Assembly: GCA_947476625.1 (NCBI GenBank)
Contig: CANJRA010000001.1
Coordinates: 389,665-453,664 of the forward strand
Length of the DNA: 64,000 nt
Source: Fidelibacterota bacterium
GTDB taxonomy: Bacteria > Pseudomonadota > Alphaproteobacteria > Rhodospirillales > Rhodospirillaceae
Direction of reading: 5' to 3'
The position numbers were made by a program, and so were the translations under genes. Positions 1 through 7,595 of this stretch are shown one piece after another (the first letter of the stretch is position 1; each line of letters opens with the position of its first letter). The notes beneath the pieces were generated by a model. The model was not told the origin of the DNA and did no database searches. It saw nothing but the letters and a program-made list of their open reading frames with translations.

Positions 1-1
1 C

Positions 2-91
2 GCGCTGCTAAAGCCGGTATCGCGCGAACAAGTGCTTTCGACGGTTCACCGCGTCCTCGCGGGATCATACGCCGGATCGGCGGCCTCCTGA
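2..91 (+). CDS. C-terminal tail of a probable response regulator or receiver domain (partial)
   Basis: The frame starting at base 2 is open from the window edge to a TGA at 89-91 and encodes 29 residues. It begins ALLKPVSREQVLSTVHRVLA. A hydrophobic residue followed by KP, then a helix of the type REQVLxxVxRVL, is the usual last beta-strand and alpha-5 helix of a CheY-like receiver domain, where the lysine contacts the phosphorylated aspartate. Only the end is visible, so it could be a stand-alone regulator or the receiver of a hybrid kinase. The call rests on a short stretch and is tentative. Confidence 0.5.
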   Translation, partial: ALLKPVSREQVLSTVHRVLAGSYAGSAAS

Positions 92-164
92 CGGCGTGAC
101 GTGTCGACTTAGAGCGGGCTAAACTCGCCGATTCCGCCGCCCTCGTCAGCATTTGAACCCCGCG

Positions 165-515
165 ATGACATTGAAACTCTACGGCATCAAGAATTGCGAC
201 ACCGTCAAAAAAGCCTGCGCTTGGCTCGACGGAAAGAATATCGCTTACGAATTTCACGACTACAAAACCGCCGGCGTCGACAAGGCGCGGCTGCAGCGCT
301 GGGCCGACGAAGTCGGCTGGGACGTTCTGCTCAATCGCGCGGGTACGACGTTCCGCAAGTTGCCCGATGCCGATAAAACGAAACTCGACCTCGCCAAGGC
401 GCTGAAACTGATGGTCGATCAGCCGTCGATGATCAAACGGCCGGTCGTAGAGGGTGCTGGGGCGTTATTGGTGAGCTTTAAGCCCGCGCTCTTTGAAAAG
501 AGTCTGAAGCGCTAA
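165..515 (+). CDS. ArsC/Spx-family thioredoxin-fold reductase (YffB type)
   Basis: This 116-residue protein has the ArsC/Spx thioredoxin fold. It begins MTLKLYGIKNCDTVKKACAW, with the family cysteine at residue 11 in KNCDTVKKA, and has the later motif NRAGTTFRKLPD that typifies the YffB/Spx-like subgroup. A second cysteine at 18 is not part of the usual motif. Family members are small cytoplasmic proteins thought to act on thiols, possibly with glutathione; true arsenate reduction is not established for this subgroup. I chose ATG 165 because homologues start just before the first beta-strand; an in-frame TTG at 153 would add four residues. The gene stands alone and is followed by the structured sequence at 518-586. 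Confidence 0.85.
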   Translation: MTLKLYGIKNCDTVKKACAWLDGKNIAYEFHDYKTAGVDKARLQRWADEVGWDVLLNRAGTTFRKLPDADKTKLDLAKALKLMVDQPSMIKRPVVEGAGALLVSFKPALFEKSLKR

Positions 516-517
516 TG

Positions 518-586
518 TACCGCCGGGGAGGCGGAGCGCCGGCCTCCACATCGCGCCCGTGAGGCGCGCCTGGAAGGCCGGCGGTA
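518..586. other. Inverted-repeat cluster able to form a three-way junction
   Basis: A perfect 9-bp outer stem pairs TACCGCCGG (518-526) with CCGGCGGTA (578-586). Inside it lie two further hairpins: GGAGGC (527-532) with GCCTCC (542-547), and CGCGCC (552-557) with GGCGCG (563-568). Neither strand shows a run of T after the outer stem, so a classic intrinsic terminator is not supported. It sits between the ArsC-like gene and the end of the minus-strand 25-codon ORF and could stabilise or terminate either transcript. Confidence 0.5.
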
Positions 587-590
587 TCGG

Positions 591-668
591 CTAGAATACC
601 GAGTAGAACGAGGTGAATACGGTTGCGGCCATGCCGTTCTCGAACACTTCAGCGAACCGGGTCTGCAT
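591..668 (-). CDS. Orphan 25-residue ORF of unknown function
   Basis: Reading minus from ATG at 668 to TAG at 593-591 gives a 25-residue peptide. It starts MQTRFAEVFENGM and ends in an aromatic-rich octapeptide FTSFYSVF. A clear ribosome site, TTAGGAGATTCATT, lies directly upstream with seven bases between AGGAG and ATG. A promoter-like pair lies 50-75 bp upstream (716-743), and a structured sequence follows the stop. I recognise no family. It resembles peptide-precursor genes in size and in its aromatic C-terminus, but no modifying enzyme is adjacent. It could be a real small protein, a leader peptide, or chance. The ribosome site and promoter are what make it worth annotating. Confidence 0.45.
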   Translation of the reverse strand: MQTRFAEVFENGMAATVFTSFYSVF

Positions 669-883
669 AATGAATCTCCTAACAAACTAAAGACGCGTTG
701 CCCTTCTGGAGACCAATAATATGCGCATCGGTTTATACCGCAATGCACAATGGCGCATGCCGGGCTTGTGCTCCATGCATGACTAACGGCTAGTTAGTTC
801 ATTGATTCGTAAGGTTTATACCGGTTCTATCGGCACGCATATAAAAGGGTGCAGTGCGAAAATGGCGGCTTTTATATGTTGAT
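669..883. other. Non-coding region upstream of the 25-codon ORF with repeated motifs
   Basis: No convincing gene lies between the 25-codon ORF and the DUF2794 gene. The stretch holds two copies of GGTTTATACCG (730-740 and 813-823) and an inverted repeat ACTAAC/GTTAGT (782-787 and 793-798). It is richer in A and T than its surroundings, as expected for a regulatory region. Confidence 0.45.
716..743 (-). promoter_or_regulatory. Candidate promoter for the 25-codon ORF, overlapped by an operator-like motif
   Basis: On the minus strand, TTGCGG (743-738) and TATTAT (721-716) are separated by 16 bp, a plausible sigma-70 arrangement. It would start transcription about 40 bases before the ORF at 668. 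The element CGGTTTATACCG (729-740) overlaps the -35 hexamer, and an 11-bp copy, GGTTTATACCG, recurs at 813-823. This is pattern matching only. Confidence 0.35.
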
Positions 884-1267
884 TTAGCCTGTGACGACCC
901 GGAGGGGGCGGTCGAAAACCGCTAAAACATCGTCCAATGTGTGACTTTGGCACAGCTTATGTTGCCGGTTTGACACCACATATTGACCGTGTTTGGCCGA
1001 TTTTCCGCCTTTTTTACCCAGAGCCAGCTTGGAGATCACGAACAGCGGCTGCTCCTGGCTGTGACGAAACACCGCGAAAGTCGCGGCTTCTGATCCCATA
1101 CCGATGGCATAGTCGCGCCATTCGCCTTTGCTGACGCGAGACGCATAAAGGCCCAGGAGGCGGTTTAGTTCGGGGCGGGTAAAATGAAGGTACGGCGCTC
1201 GGCGGCGGTGGTCCGAAAGACGAACCACTCCAGGCATCGGCCCTGTTGGGGGCCTTTCCGACGTCAA
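884..1267 (-). CDS. DUF2794 family protein
   Basis: This 127-residue cytoplasmic protein has the features of the alphaproteobacterial DUF2794 family: a segment FTRPELNRLLGLYASRV followed by GEWRDYAIGMG, where the EWRDYAI core is diagnostic. Its C-terminal half is basic, with an HGQYVVSNRQHKL stretch. The function is unknown. It lies on the minus strand downstream of the small lipoprotein gene, 72 bp away, so the two may share a transcript. A short hairpin, CGGATC...GATCCG, sits in the gap near 1315-1333. The ATG at 1267 is taken as the start; an internal ATG eleven codons in is possible. Confidence 0.82.
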   Translation of the reverse strand: MTSERPPTGPMPGVVRLSDHRRRAPYLHFTRPELNRLLGLYASRVSKGEWRDYAIGMGSEAATFAVFRHSQEQPLFVISKLALGKKGGKSAKHGQYVVSNRQHKLCQSHTLDDVLAVFDRPLRVVTG

Positions 1268-1339
1268 ATCAGACCTCTAAGGCGCATAACGTCATCTTTT
1301 CAGACTGTTTAGGGCGGATCAAGAGGTGATCCGGCGGAA

Positions 1340-1627
1340 TCAGTAGCCCGAGGAGCCCAATTCCTGATTTTTGCGGTCTTGATCCTGGCGGTCGAAGCAG
1401 TTGGCGACGCCAATCGTGGCATAGCAGTAACGGCTCACCCGCTCTGTATTCTCGTTCGCCGGACGGGTATTGCACGCCACGTCGGAGACACGGCCGTCGT
1501 GGTTGGTGCACTGAAAGCCAAAGGCCTGCTGGTAAATCACGTCGGGGTCCCCGGCGCAGCCAGACAGGCCAATCATCACCATTCCAACGGCGCAAACAGC
1601 AGCGGAAAGCCAAAAAAAGCGGGACAT
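1340..1627 (-). CDS. Small predicted lipoprotein, cysteine-rich
   Basis: This is a 95-residue secreted protein. The first 23 residues form a lipoprotein signal: a short basic n-region (MSRFF), a hydrophobic stretch, and the lipobox LSGC with the lipidated cysteine at 24. The mature part holds four further cysteines (in FQC, VAC, RYC and ANC), enough for two disulphides in the periplasm. The open frame continues upstream to 1939, but that extension lacks a sensible N-terminus and I start at ATG 1627. I do not recognise the family. It diverges from the YfgM/bamB/der genes. Confidence 0.7.
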   Translation of the reverse strand: MSRFFWLSAAVCAVGMVMIGLSGCAGDPDVIYQQAFGFQCTNHDGRVSDVACNTRPANENTERVSRYCYATIGVANCFDRQDQDRKNQELGSSGY

Positions 1628-1926
1628 TCTAGACCTCGTTTGGTACCGGGCCGCAGCCTGACATGACAGAAATCGGCCCATCATCCAGTCTCCCCGGGGA
1701 TGGTTAATATTCCCTAAAATACGGACCGCGCACCATCTATGCCGGGCACCTCGCAAGCTTACCCCTTTGAATTGCCTTAGCGGCTTCAAGTCATTATGTT
1801 CGGGCACGTTTTTAGCCCGCCCCCCGAGGGGTCCGACCCGCTGGCCCCATAAGGACCGGAGGGATGGTGCGCTCGGTGCCCAAAAGCCCCGGGTGTTCGC
1901 GCCCGAGAGTAAGAGGAAATTCCCCG
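1628..1926. other. Divergent intergenic region between the lipoprotein and YfgM-like genes
   Basis: About 300 bp between two outward-facing genes. Open frames crossing it are only extensions of those genes. It must carry both promoters; an AT-rich stretch around 1705-1725 is the likeliest place for the minus-strand one. No RNA gene is recognised. Confidence 0.4.
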
Positions 1927-2751
1927 TTGAATACCGCAAAAGACGCCCTCCCGGCGCCGGTCGATCCCAAAGCTAAAAAGGCGGCAAAGTCCGATACCGA
2001 TGTCGAGCTTGAAGGCTTGATGTCGGAGATCGAAACCGATCTGCGCGAAGAAGAGCTTAAGAAGATCTGGAATAACTACGGCAGCATCATCATCACCTTT
2101 GTGGTTTTGATGGTCGTCGCTGTTGCGGGCTTCCAGTTTTATAAATACAGCGCCGAGCAACAGCGCGCCGATGCTGCGCGCCGCTACAATGCCGCCATGA
2201 CAGCCCAGCAAGACGGCAAGACCGACGAAGCTCTCGCCCAATTCACATTGCTCGGACAGAACGGCGGCAAAGGCTATGGCGCGCTTGCGCGTTTGAACCA
2301 GGCCTCGCTGCAGATTCAGAAAAAAGATTTCGACGGCGCGGTTGCGACCTACACCGCGATCGCCGCCGACGGCACGGTCGATCCGGTGTTCCGCGATCTC
2401 GCCACCTTGCTGCGCGTTCTGCACAGCCTTGATCGCGAAGATGCCAAGAAGCTTGAAGCTTCGGTTGTGACACTTGTCGGACACGGTAAAGCCTTCAACC
2501 TCTCGGCGCTTGAGCTTCAGGCGCTGCTGGCTGCGAAACAAGGCGACACCGCGCGCGCGGCAAAAGCGCTGGCGATGATCGTCGAAGACAACACCGCACC
2601 GCCGTCCATGAAGCAGCGCGCCAGCGATCTCACCAAACTCTATGAATCCGGTGTGACGCCGCCGCCGCCCGCGGCGCCAGCAATACCTGCACCTGCTCCA
2701 TCTGCGCCGCCGGCTGCGTCGGCAACGCCGCCGTCTAAAGTCACGCCCTGA
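1927..2751 (+). CDS. YfgM-like membrane-anchored TPR protein
   Basis: A single-pass membrane protein of about 274 residues. After a charged N-terminal segment (EIETDLREEELKKIWNNYG) comes one membrane helix at about residues 53-71. A periplasmic alpha-helical region of TPR type follows (for example RYNAAMTAQQDGKTDEALAQ), ending in a Pro/Ala-rich tail. This matches the YfgM/TPR_21 family, which works with the SecYEG translocon and periplasmic chaperones in E. coli. It lies directly upstream of bamB and der, the same order as yfgM-bamB-der in E. coli. I chose TTG 1927 because AAGAGGA lies nine bases upstream; ATG 2020 matches the N-terminus of many homologues and ATG 1864 is also possible. Confidence 0.8.
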   Translation: MNTAKDALPAPVDPKAKKAAKSDTDVELEGLMSEIETDLREEELKKIWNNYGSIIITFVVLMVVAVAGFQFYKYSAEQQRADAARRYNAAMTAQQDGKTDEALAQFTLLGQNGGKGYGALARLNQASLQIQKKDFDGAVATYTAIAADGTVDPVFRDLATLLRVLHSLDREDAKKLEASVVTLVGHGKAFNLSALELQALLAAKQGDTARAAKALAMIVEDNTAPPSMKQRASDLTKLYESGVTPPPPAAPAIPAPAPSAPPAASATPPSKVTP

Positions 2752-2774
2752 TTCTCCAAAGGTCTCAACGTTTC

Positions 2775-4124
2775 ATGAATCATCTTCGGCGCCTCGCTTA
2801 TCTTCCACTCGTGCTCGCTGTCGTTGCGGGCCTATCGGGTTGTGAATCCATCATGGATTTGTTCGGTGGTGACTCGAACAAGGAAAAACTACCCGGCACG
2901 CGCATCTCGGTGCTGGCGTTGGAACGCGAGCTGCGCCCCAGCCTCGACGCCAGCGGAGCGCGCATTGCTCTGCCGCGCCCCGAGGACACCGATAGTTGGC
3001 CCGGGGCCGGCGGCTATTCGCATCATGCCATGCATCACTTAGTCATCAGCGATGCACCTAAGCGCGCCTGGACGTCTGCTGCGGGCGAAGGATCGGGTCT
3101 GCGCAATCGCGCGTTTGCCGAGCCTATTGTCAGTGCGGGCCACGTCTTCACGATGGACGCCGAAGGCATCGTGCAGTCCTTCGACACGAAGAACGGCAAG
3201 CGCATCTGGCGCGCGAAGACCGCTTCGAAGATTGACGAGGACAACGCGTTCCTGGGCGGCGCGATTTGCATCGAAGGCGACCGTCTGTTCGCGACTACCG
3301 GCGCTGCGGAAGTGCTCGCGCTCGATGCCGCAAGCGGCAAAGTGCTGTGGCGCGTCTCGGTCGGTGTACCTGTGCGTTCCGCGCCCACGATCAATGCCGG
3401 TCGTATTTTCGTCGTCACCGTTGAAAACGAAGTTATCGCGCTGGCCGCCGATACCGGACGCAAGCTCTGGACCTATGCCGGCTCGACGACGCCCACCATC
3501 CTTCTGGGCGGCTCCGCCCCCGCCGTCGACGGCGGCGTGGTCGTTGCAACGCTTTCCAGCGGCGAACTCGTCGCCCTTCGTACCGATAACGGCGTCGTTC
3601 TGTGGAACGACAGCGTCGTCGCCGTGCGCCGTACTGAAGCTGCCGCCAGCTTGCCTGATTTGGCCGCGCGCGCTGTCATCGATAAGGGACGTGTATATGC
3701 CGTCGGTCAGTCCGGCGTGCTTGTGGCGATCGACTTGCGTACCGGCCGCCGTCTGTGGGACGTGCCCGTCGCCGGTATTTACGAGCCGTGGATTGCCGGC
3801 GACTTCCTGTTCGCCATTACCCTTGATAGCGAAATCGTCTGCATCGACGCGCGCTCGGGCCGCATTCAATGGGTGACGCAGCTCCAGCGCTTCAAGGACG
3901 ACGAAGACAGAAAAAGCGGTCGCCTCGTATGGGCTGGTCCGGCCCTTGCCAGCGACCGTCTGATCGTGGTCGGCTCGAACGAAGAAGCGCTTTCGATTTC
4001 GCCCTATACCGGCACCGTCACCGGCCGGATCGAACTGCGTGCTTCGTCGTCGTTGTCGCCGGTCTTTGCCGAAGGCACCATGTTCCTTCTGGGCGACGAC
4101 GGCCAGTTGTCTGCCTATCGTTAA
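2775..4124 (+). CDS. bamB: Outer-membrane assembly lipoprotein BamB
   Basis: A 449-residue lipoprotein. Its signal peptide ends in the lipobox LSGC, with the lipidated cysteine at 23. The mature protein has repeated beta-propeller blades of the PQQ-like type, such as VLALDAASGKVLWRVSVGVP, LIALAADTGRKLWTY-like and LVAIDLRTGRRLWDVPVAG. BamB is a periplasm-facing scaffold of the BAM complex that inserts beta-barrel proteins into the outer membrane. The gene begins 23 bp after the YfgM-like gene and is followed by der, the conserved proteobacterial order. It provides assembly capacity relevant to LptD, the OmpA porin and the TonB receptor also encoded in this window. Confidence 0.93.
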   Translation: MNHLRRLAYLPLVLAVVAGLSGCESIMDLFGGDSNKEKLPGTRISVLALERELRPSLDASGARIALPRPEDTDSWPGAGGYSHHAMHHLVISDAPKRAWTSAAGEGSGLRNRAFAEPIVSAGHVFTMDAEGIVQSFDTKNGKRIWRAKTASKIDEDNAFLGGAICIEGDRLFATTGAAEVLALDAASGKVLWRVSVGVPVRSAPTINAGRIFVVTVENEVIALAADTGRKLWTYAGSTTPTILLGGSAPAVDGGVVVATLSSGELVALRTDNGVVLWNDSVVAVRRTEAAASLPDLAARAVIDKGRVYAVGQSGVLVAIDLRTGRRLWDVPVAGIYEPWIAGDFLFAITLDSEIVCIDARSGRIQWVTQLQRFKDDEDRKSGRLVWAGPALASDRLIVVGSNEEALSISPYTGTVTGRIELRASSSLSPVFAEGTMFLLGDDGQLSAYR

Positions 4125-4197
4125 CACTGACGGCGACCCTTAAAGCTCTTCATGCGTGTTGGCCCGCGGCGTATGGCCGCAAATCATAGGTTGACCG

Positions 4198-5820
4198 ATG
4201 AAAGCCCGTTCCAAGAAAAAGCTGCCCAAGACCGGCGCGCGCCGCGCTGGGGGGCATAAGTCGCCTAAATTCGGCAAGCTGAAATCGGCAGCGAAAAAAG
4301 CCGTGCCCGTGAAGAAGCCGCCGCAGGGCACGAAAGTATCGCAAGCCAAAAAGAAAGCGCGCAAGCCCGAGGACGAAGGCTTCTTCGATTACGGCGGTGG
4401 GCGCGAGCTGCGCAAGGAACTGCCTAAGCCGATGTTCACGGTCGCCATCGTTGGCCGCCCCAACGTCGGCAAGTCGACGCTGTTCAACCGTCTCGTCGGC
4501 CGCCGCGAGGCCATCGTGCACGATCGTCCGGGCGTCACCCGCGACCGTCGTGTCAGCCAGGCCGAACTGATCGGCCTGCATTTCACCGTCATCGACACCG
4601 CCGGCTACGAAGACGCGCATATCGACACCATGGAAGGCCGCATGCGCAAGCAGACCGAGCGTGCGGTCGCCGATGCCGATGTCGCCTTGATGCTGGTCGA
4701 CGCCCGCGCCGGGATCACGCCGCTCGATGCGCATTTCGCGTCGCTCCTGCGCCGCTCCAATACGCCGGTCGTGCTGGTCGCCAACAAGTGCGAAGGCAAG
4801 GGGCAGGACAGCGCGCTCTACGACGCTTTCCGTTTAGGCCTCGGTGAGCCGGTGCCAATCTCTGCCGAACACGGCCAAGGTCTCAACTTGATTTATCACG
4901 CGCTGGTCGGCTTCGCGCCGCCCGAGCGTATGGCGGAGAATGACGACGACACACCGCCGCCCGTCGCTGAAGAAGGCGTCGTCGTTCCCGATCGTCCGCT
5001 GCAGTTGGCGATCATCGGTCGCCCCAATACCGGCAAGTCGACGCTGATCAACCGGCTCATCGGCGAAGACCGCATGCTCACCGGCCCCGAACCCGGCGTG
5101 ACGCGCGATTCCATTCCGGTGGATTGGGAATACAAAGACAAAGGGAAAATGCGCCAGATCCGCATCATCGATACGGCCGGCGTGCGCAAGCGCGCCAAGG
5201 TCACCGATGCGGTCGAAATCCTTTCGGTGGGTGAAACCTTCGAGACCATCAAGATGGCCGAAGTGGTGGTGCTGGTGGTCGATGCGGAATCTGTGCTCGA
5301 CAATCAGGAACTCACCCTCATTCGCCACGTCATCGACGAAGGCCGCGGCCTGGTGATTGCCATCAACAAATGGGATGCGGCCACGGAAAAGAAAAAATCT
5401 CTCGAAACCCTGGACGAACGCCTGCGCGATTCTATGTCGCAGGTAAAAAACATTCCCACGATCACTATCTCCGGCCTCACGGGCTTGCGCGTCGATGCGC
5501 TGATGCAGAACGTGTTTAAGATCTACGAAACCTGGAACACGCACTTGCCGACCGCGCCGCTCAACCGCTGGCTCGCCTCCGCCGTCGCCGCGCACCCGCC
5601 GCCGCTCTCGGCCCACAAACAGCGCATCAAGCTGCGCTACATGACTCAAGCCAAGAGCCGCCCGCCGACCTTCGTGATTTTCTCGACGCGCGCGGGCGAT
5701 CTGCCCGACCCCTACATGCGCTATCTCGCCAACGGCATCCGCGACACCTTTGGCTTAGACGGCGTGCCGATCCGGATTCATCTGCGCAAGCCGAAGAATC
5801 CGTATGAGGATGAGAAGTAA
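4198..5820 (+). CDS. der: Ribosome-assembly GTPase Der (EngA) with a basic N-terminal extension
   Basis: Der has two tandem GTPase domains and a KH-like C-terminal domain and is needed for 50S subunit maturation. Both Walker A motifs are clear: GRPNVGKS at about residues 86-93 and GRPNTGKS at about 277-284. The matching NKCE and NKWD specificity motifs and DTAG switch motifs are present. The KH-like end includes RIKLRYMTQAKSRPPTFVIF. The 540 residues include about 78 at the N-terminus, rich in lysine, that most Der proteins lack. An in-frame ATG at 4432, just before FTVAIVGRP, would give the standard form, with AAGGA about 13 bases upstream. The basic composition continues in frame from 4198, so I keep the long start. 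Confidence 0.93.
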   Translation: MKARSKKKLPKTGARRAGGHKSPKFGKLKSAAKKAVPVKKPPQGTKVSQAKKKARKPEDEGFFDYGGGRELRKELPKPMFTVAIVGRPNVGKSTLFNRLVGRREAIVHDRPGVTRDRRVSQAELIGLHFTVIDTAGYEDAHIDTMEGRMRKQTERAVADADVALMLVDARAGITPLDAHFASLLRRSNTPVVLVANKCEGKGQDSALYDAFRLGLGEPVPISAEHGQGLNLIYHALVGFAPPERMAENDDDTPPPVAEEGVVVPDRPLQLAIIGRPNTGKSTLINRLIGEDRMLTGPEPGVTRDSIPVDWEYKDKGKMRQIRIIDTAGVRKRAKVTDAVEILSVGETFETIKMAEVVVLVVDAESVLDNQELTLIRHVIDEGRGLVIAINKWDAATEKKKSLETLDERLRDSMSQVKNIPTITISGLTGLRVDALMQNVFKIYETWNTHLPTAPLNRWLASAVAAHPPPLSAHKQRIKLRYMTQAKSRPPTFVIFSTRAGDLPDPYMRYLANGIRDTFGLDGVPIRIHLRKPKNPYEDEK

Positions 5821-5824
5821 AAAA

Positions 5825-5855
5825 CCGGCGCCGTCCATCTCTGGAGCGGCGCCGG
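5825..5855 (-). terminator. Intrinsic terminator after the Do-like protease gene
   Basis: A perfect 9-bp stem, CCGGCGCCG (5825-5833) and CGGCGCCGG (5847-5855), is followed on the minus strand by six T residues (complement of the A run at 5819-5824). That fits an intrinsic terminator for the minus-strand protease gene ending at 5896. It overlaps the region just past der and may also act weakly in the other direction. Confidence 0.75.
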
Positions 5856-5895
5856 GTCGAAATCCCGTGTTCAGCGGGTTATGTCATAAAGTCGC

Positions 5896-7347
5896 TTACT
5901 GCATCACGATCAGCATGTCCTGGCCGTCGCGCTTCAGGAACAAGGCGGTCTGACGGTTGGAGTTTTTGAGCTGTTCGCTCAGTTCTTCCACCGAGGTCAC
6001 CGACTTACGGTTGACCGCGACCACGACGTCCTTGGGGCGAAGACCCGCATTCCACGCCGGGCTGTTCTGCTGCACGTCGGTGACGACGACGCCGCCGCTG
6101 CCTTCAGAGAACGTCGCGCCCTTTACGGCGGGCTTGGCTGTTTCCAACGCGACCTTCTGCGCTTCGGCGGCTTTGCCGATCTGCAGCTTCACTATCTTGG
6201 TTTCGCGTCCGCGCAGCACGGTCAGTTCTAAGTTCGTGCCGACGGGCGTGAGGCCGACACGCACACGTAAGTCCGAAGCACTGTTCAACGCATTGCCGTC
6301 GATGGCGACAATCACGTCGCCGGCTTTGATACCGGCGAGATCAGCAGGCGTGCCTTTCTCGACCGAACCGACAAGGGCGCCGCGCGTCTGTTCGATACCA
6401 AGGTTCTTGGCCAACTCCGGCGACATGTTCTGGATGCCGACACCGATGCGGCCGCGGCTGACGCTGCCGCTCGCCACCAGCTGCGCCATCACCGACTTAG
6501 CCATCGACGTGGGCACGGCGAAACCGATACCGACGTTGCCGCCGGACGGTCCGATGATGGCGGTGTTGATGCCGATCAACTCACCCTTAAGGTTGATCAA
6601 CGCGCCGCCCGAGTTGCCGGGGTTGATCGAGGCATCGGTTTGGATGAAGTCCTCATAGCCTTCGATGTTCAAACCCGAACGTCCCACGGCTGAAACAATG
6701 CCCGAGGTGACGGTCTGGCTCAGGCCGAAGGGGTTGCCGACCGCGACGACGTAGTCGCCGACGCGCATATCAGAAGAGTCGCCGATCGGCAGATCGGTCA
6801 GGTTGTCGGCAGGGATCTGCAGCAAGGCAATGTCGGTGCCGTCGTCGCTGCCGAGCAGCTTGGCGACGACTTCGCGTTTGTCTTTCAGCGTCACGACGAT
6901 CTCGGCGGCGTTATCGATGACGTGGTGATTGGTCAGCACATAGCCCTTCTTGGCGTCGACGATGACACCCGATCCGGCGGACATGCGTTGTCTCGGCGGC
7001 TGCGGACGACCTAAAGGATTGCCTGGCTGCTGGAAGAAGCGGCGCAAGTCGGGATCTTGGAGTAGTGGATTTTCCTCGTCGTCGACCTTTTCGGTTTTAC
7101 CTTTGACCGCGATGTTCACCACGGCGGGCGTTACTTTCTCGATCAGCGGCGCCAGCGTCGGAATGCCGTCACGCAAGGGGACGGCGGCTTCGGCCGAGCC
7201 GATGCCGAAAGGCGACTGCGTCTCAGCTTGCTTCAACGCGACGGGCGCGGTGTCGGTTTTAAAGGCGGAGGAGACAAAGGGTGCGGCCAACCCCAAAGCC
7301 GCGACAGCGGCGATGGCCGGCAGAAAGCGGGAGGAGCGTTTGGTCAT
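5896..7347 (-). CDS. Do/DegP-type periplasmic serine protease
   Basis: A 483-residue HtrA-family protease and chaperone of the periplasm. An N-terminal signal peptide covers about residues 1-28. The trypsin-like domain carries the catalytic triad: His142 in TNHHVIDN, Asp172 in DDGTDIALLQI and Ser246 in NPGNSGGAL. Two PDZ domains follow (for example VGSVEKGTPADLAGIKAGD and VVTDVQQNSPAWNAGLRPKD). The presence of two PDZ domains points to the DegP/DegQ/MucD group rather than DegS. I start at ATG 7347; an upstream TTG at 7356 is also in frame and lies close to an AAAGGG ribosome site. It lies 248 bp downstream of the SDR gene that ends the dnaB operon. Confidence 0.92.
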   Translation of the reverse strand: MTKRSSRFLPAIAAVAALGLAAPFVSSAFKTDTAPVALKQAETQSPFGIGSAEAAVPLRDGIPTLAPLIEKVTPAVVNIAVKGKTEKVDDEENPLLQDPDLRRFFQQPGNPLGRPQPPRQRMSAGSGVIVDAKKGYVLTNHHVIDNAAEIVVTLKDKREVVAKLLGSDDGTDIALLQIPADNLTDLPIGDSSDMRVGDYVVAVGNPFGLSQTVTSGIVSAVGRSGLNIEGYEDFIQTDASINPGNSGGALINLKGELIGINTAIIGPSGGNVGIGFAVPTSMAKSVMAQLVASGSVSRGRIGVGIQNMSPELAKNLGIEQTRGALVGSVEKGTPADLAGIKAGDVIVAIDGNALNSASDLRVRVGLTPVGTNLELTVLRGRETKIVKLQIGKAAEAQKVALETAKPAVKGATFSEGSGGVVVTDVQQNSPAWNAGLRPKDVVVAVNRKSVTSVEELSEQLKNSNRQTALFLKRDGQDMLIVMQ

Positions 7348-7595
7348 GATTATCAAAACCCTTTCTTGTAGATATGTGTTAAGTGTCGGTGATGGCGCGC
7401 GTCACAACCGCTCGCCGGTCGCCGCACGATTTTGGCGTAGTTTACCGCCGGTTCAAGATGCTCTGACAGTGTTGTAATATGGGTACCCCAAAGCTAACGG
7501 CGGAATTCCGCCAAGATTGCCGGGGCGTGGGCAGGGTTTTCGCTTTTGTAACCCCGCCGGTGTAGGGGCTTGCGCCGATAAGACGCGGGCTTAAC

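Noticed and set aside
591..668. The 25-codon ORF as a pqqA gene
   Set aside because: It lacks the conserved Glu-xxx-Tyr of PqqA, and no pqqBCDE genes are nearby.
512..748. A 78-residue minus-strand open frame rich in Arg and Ser
   Set aside because: Its composition is that of translated GC-rich non-coding DNA. The shorter ORF at 591-668 in a different frame has the ribosome site.
1269..1613. Minus-strand open frame over the lipoprotein gene
   Set aside because: It is a shadow frame of the lipoprotein, which has a clear lipobox.
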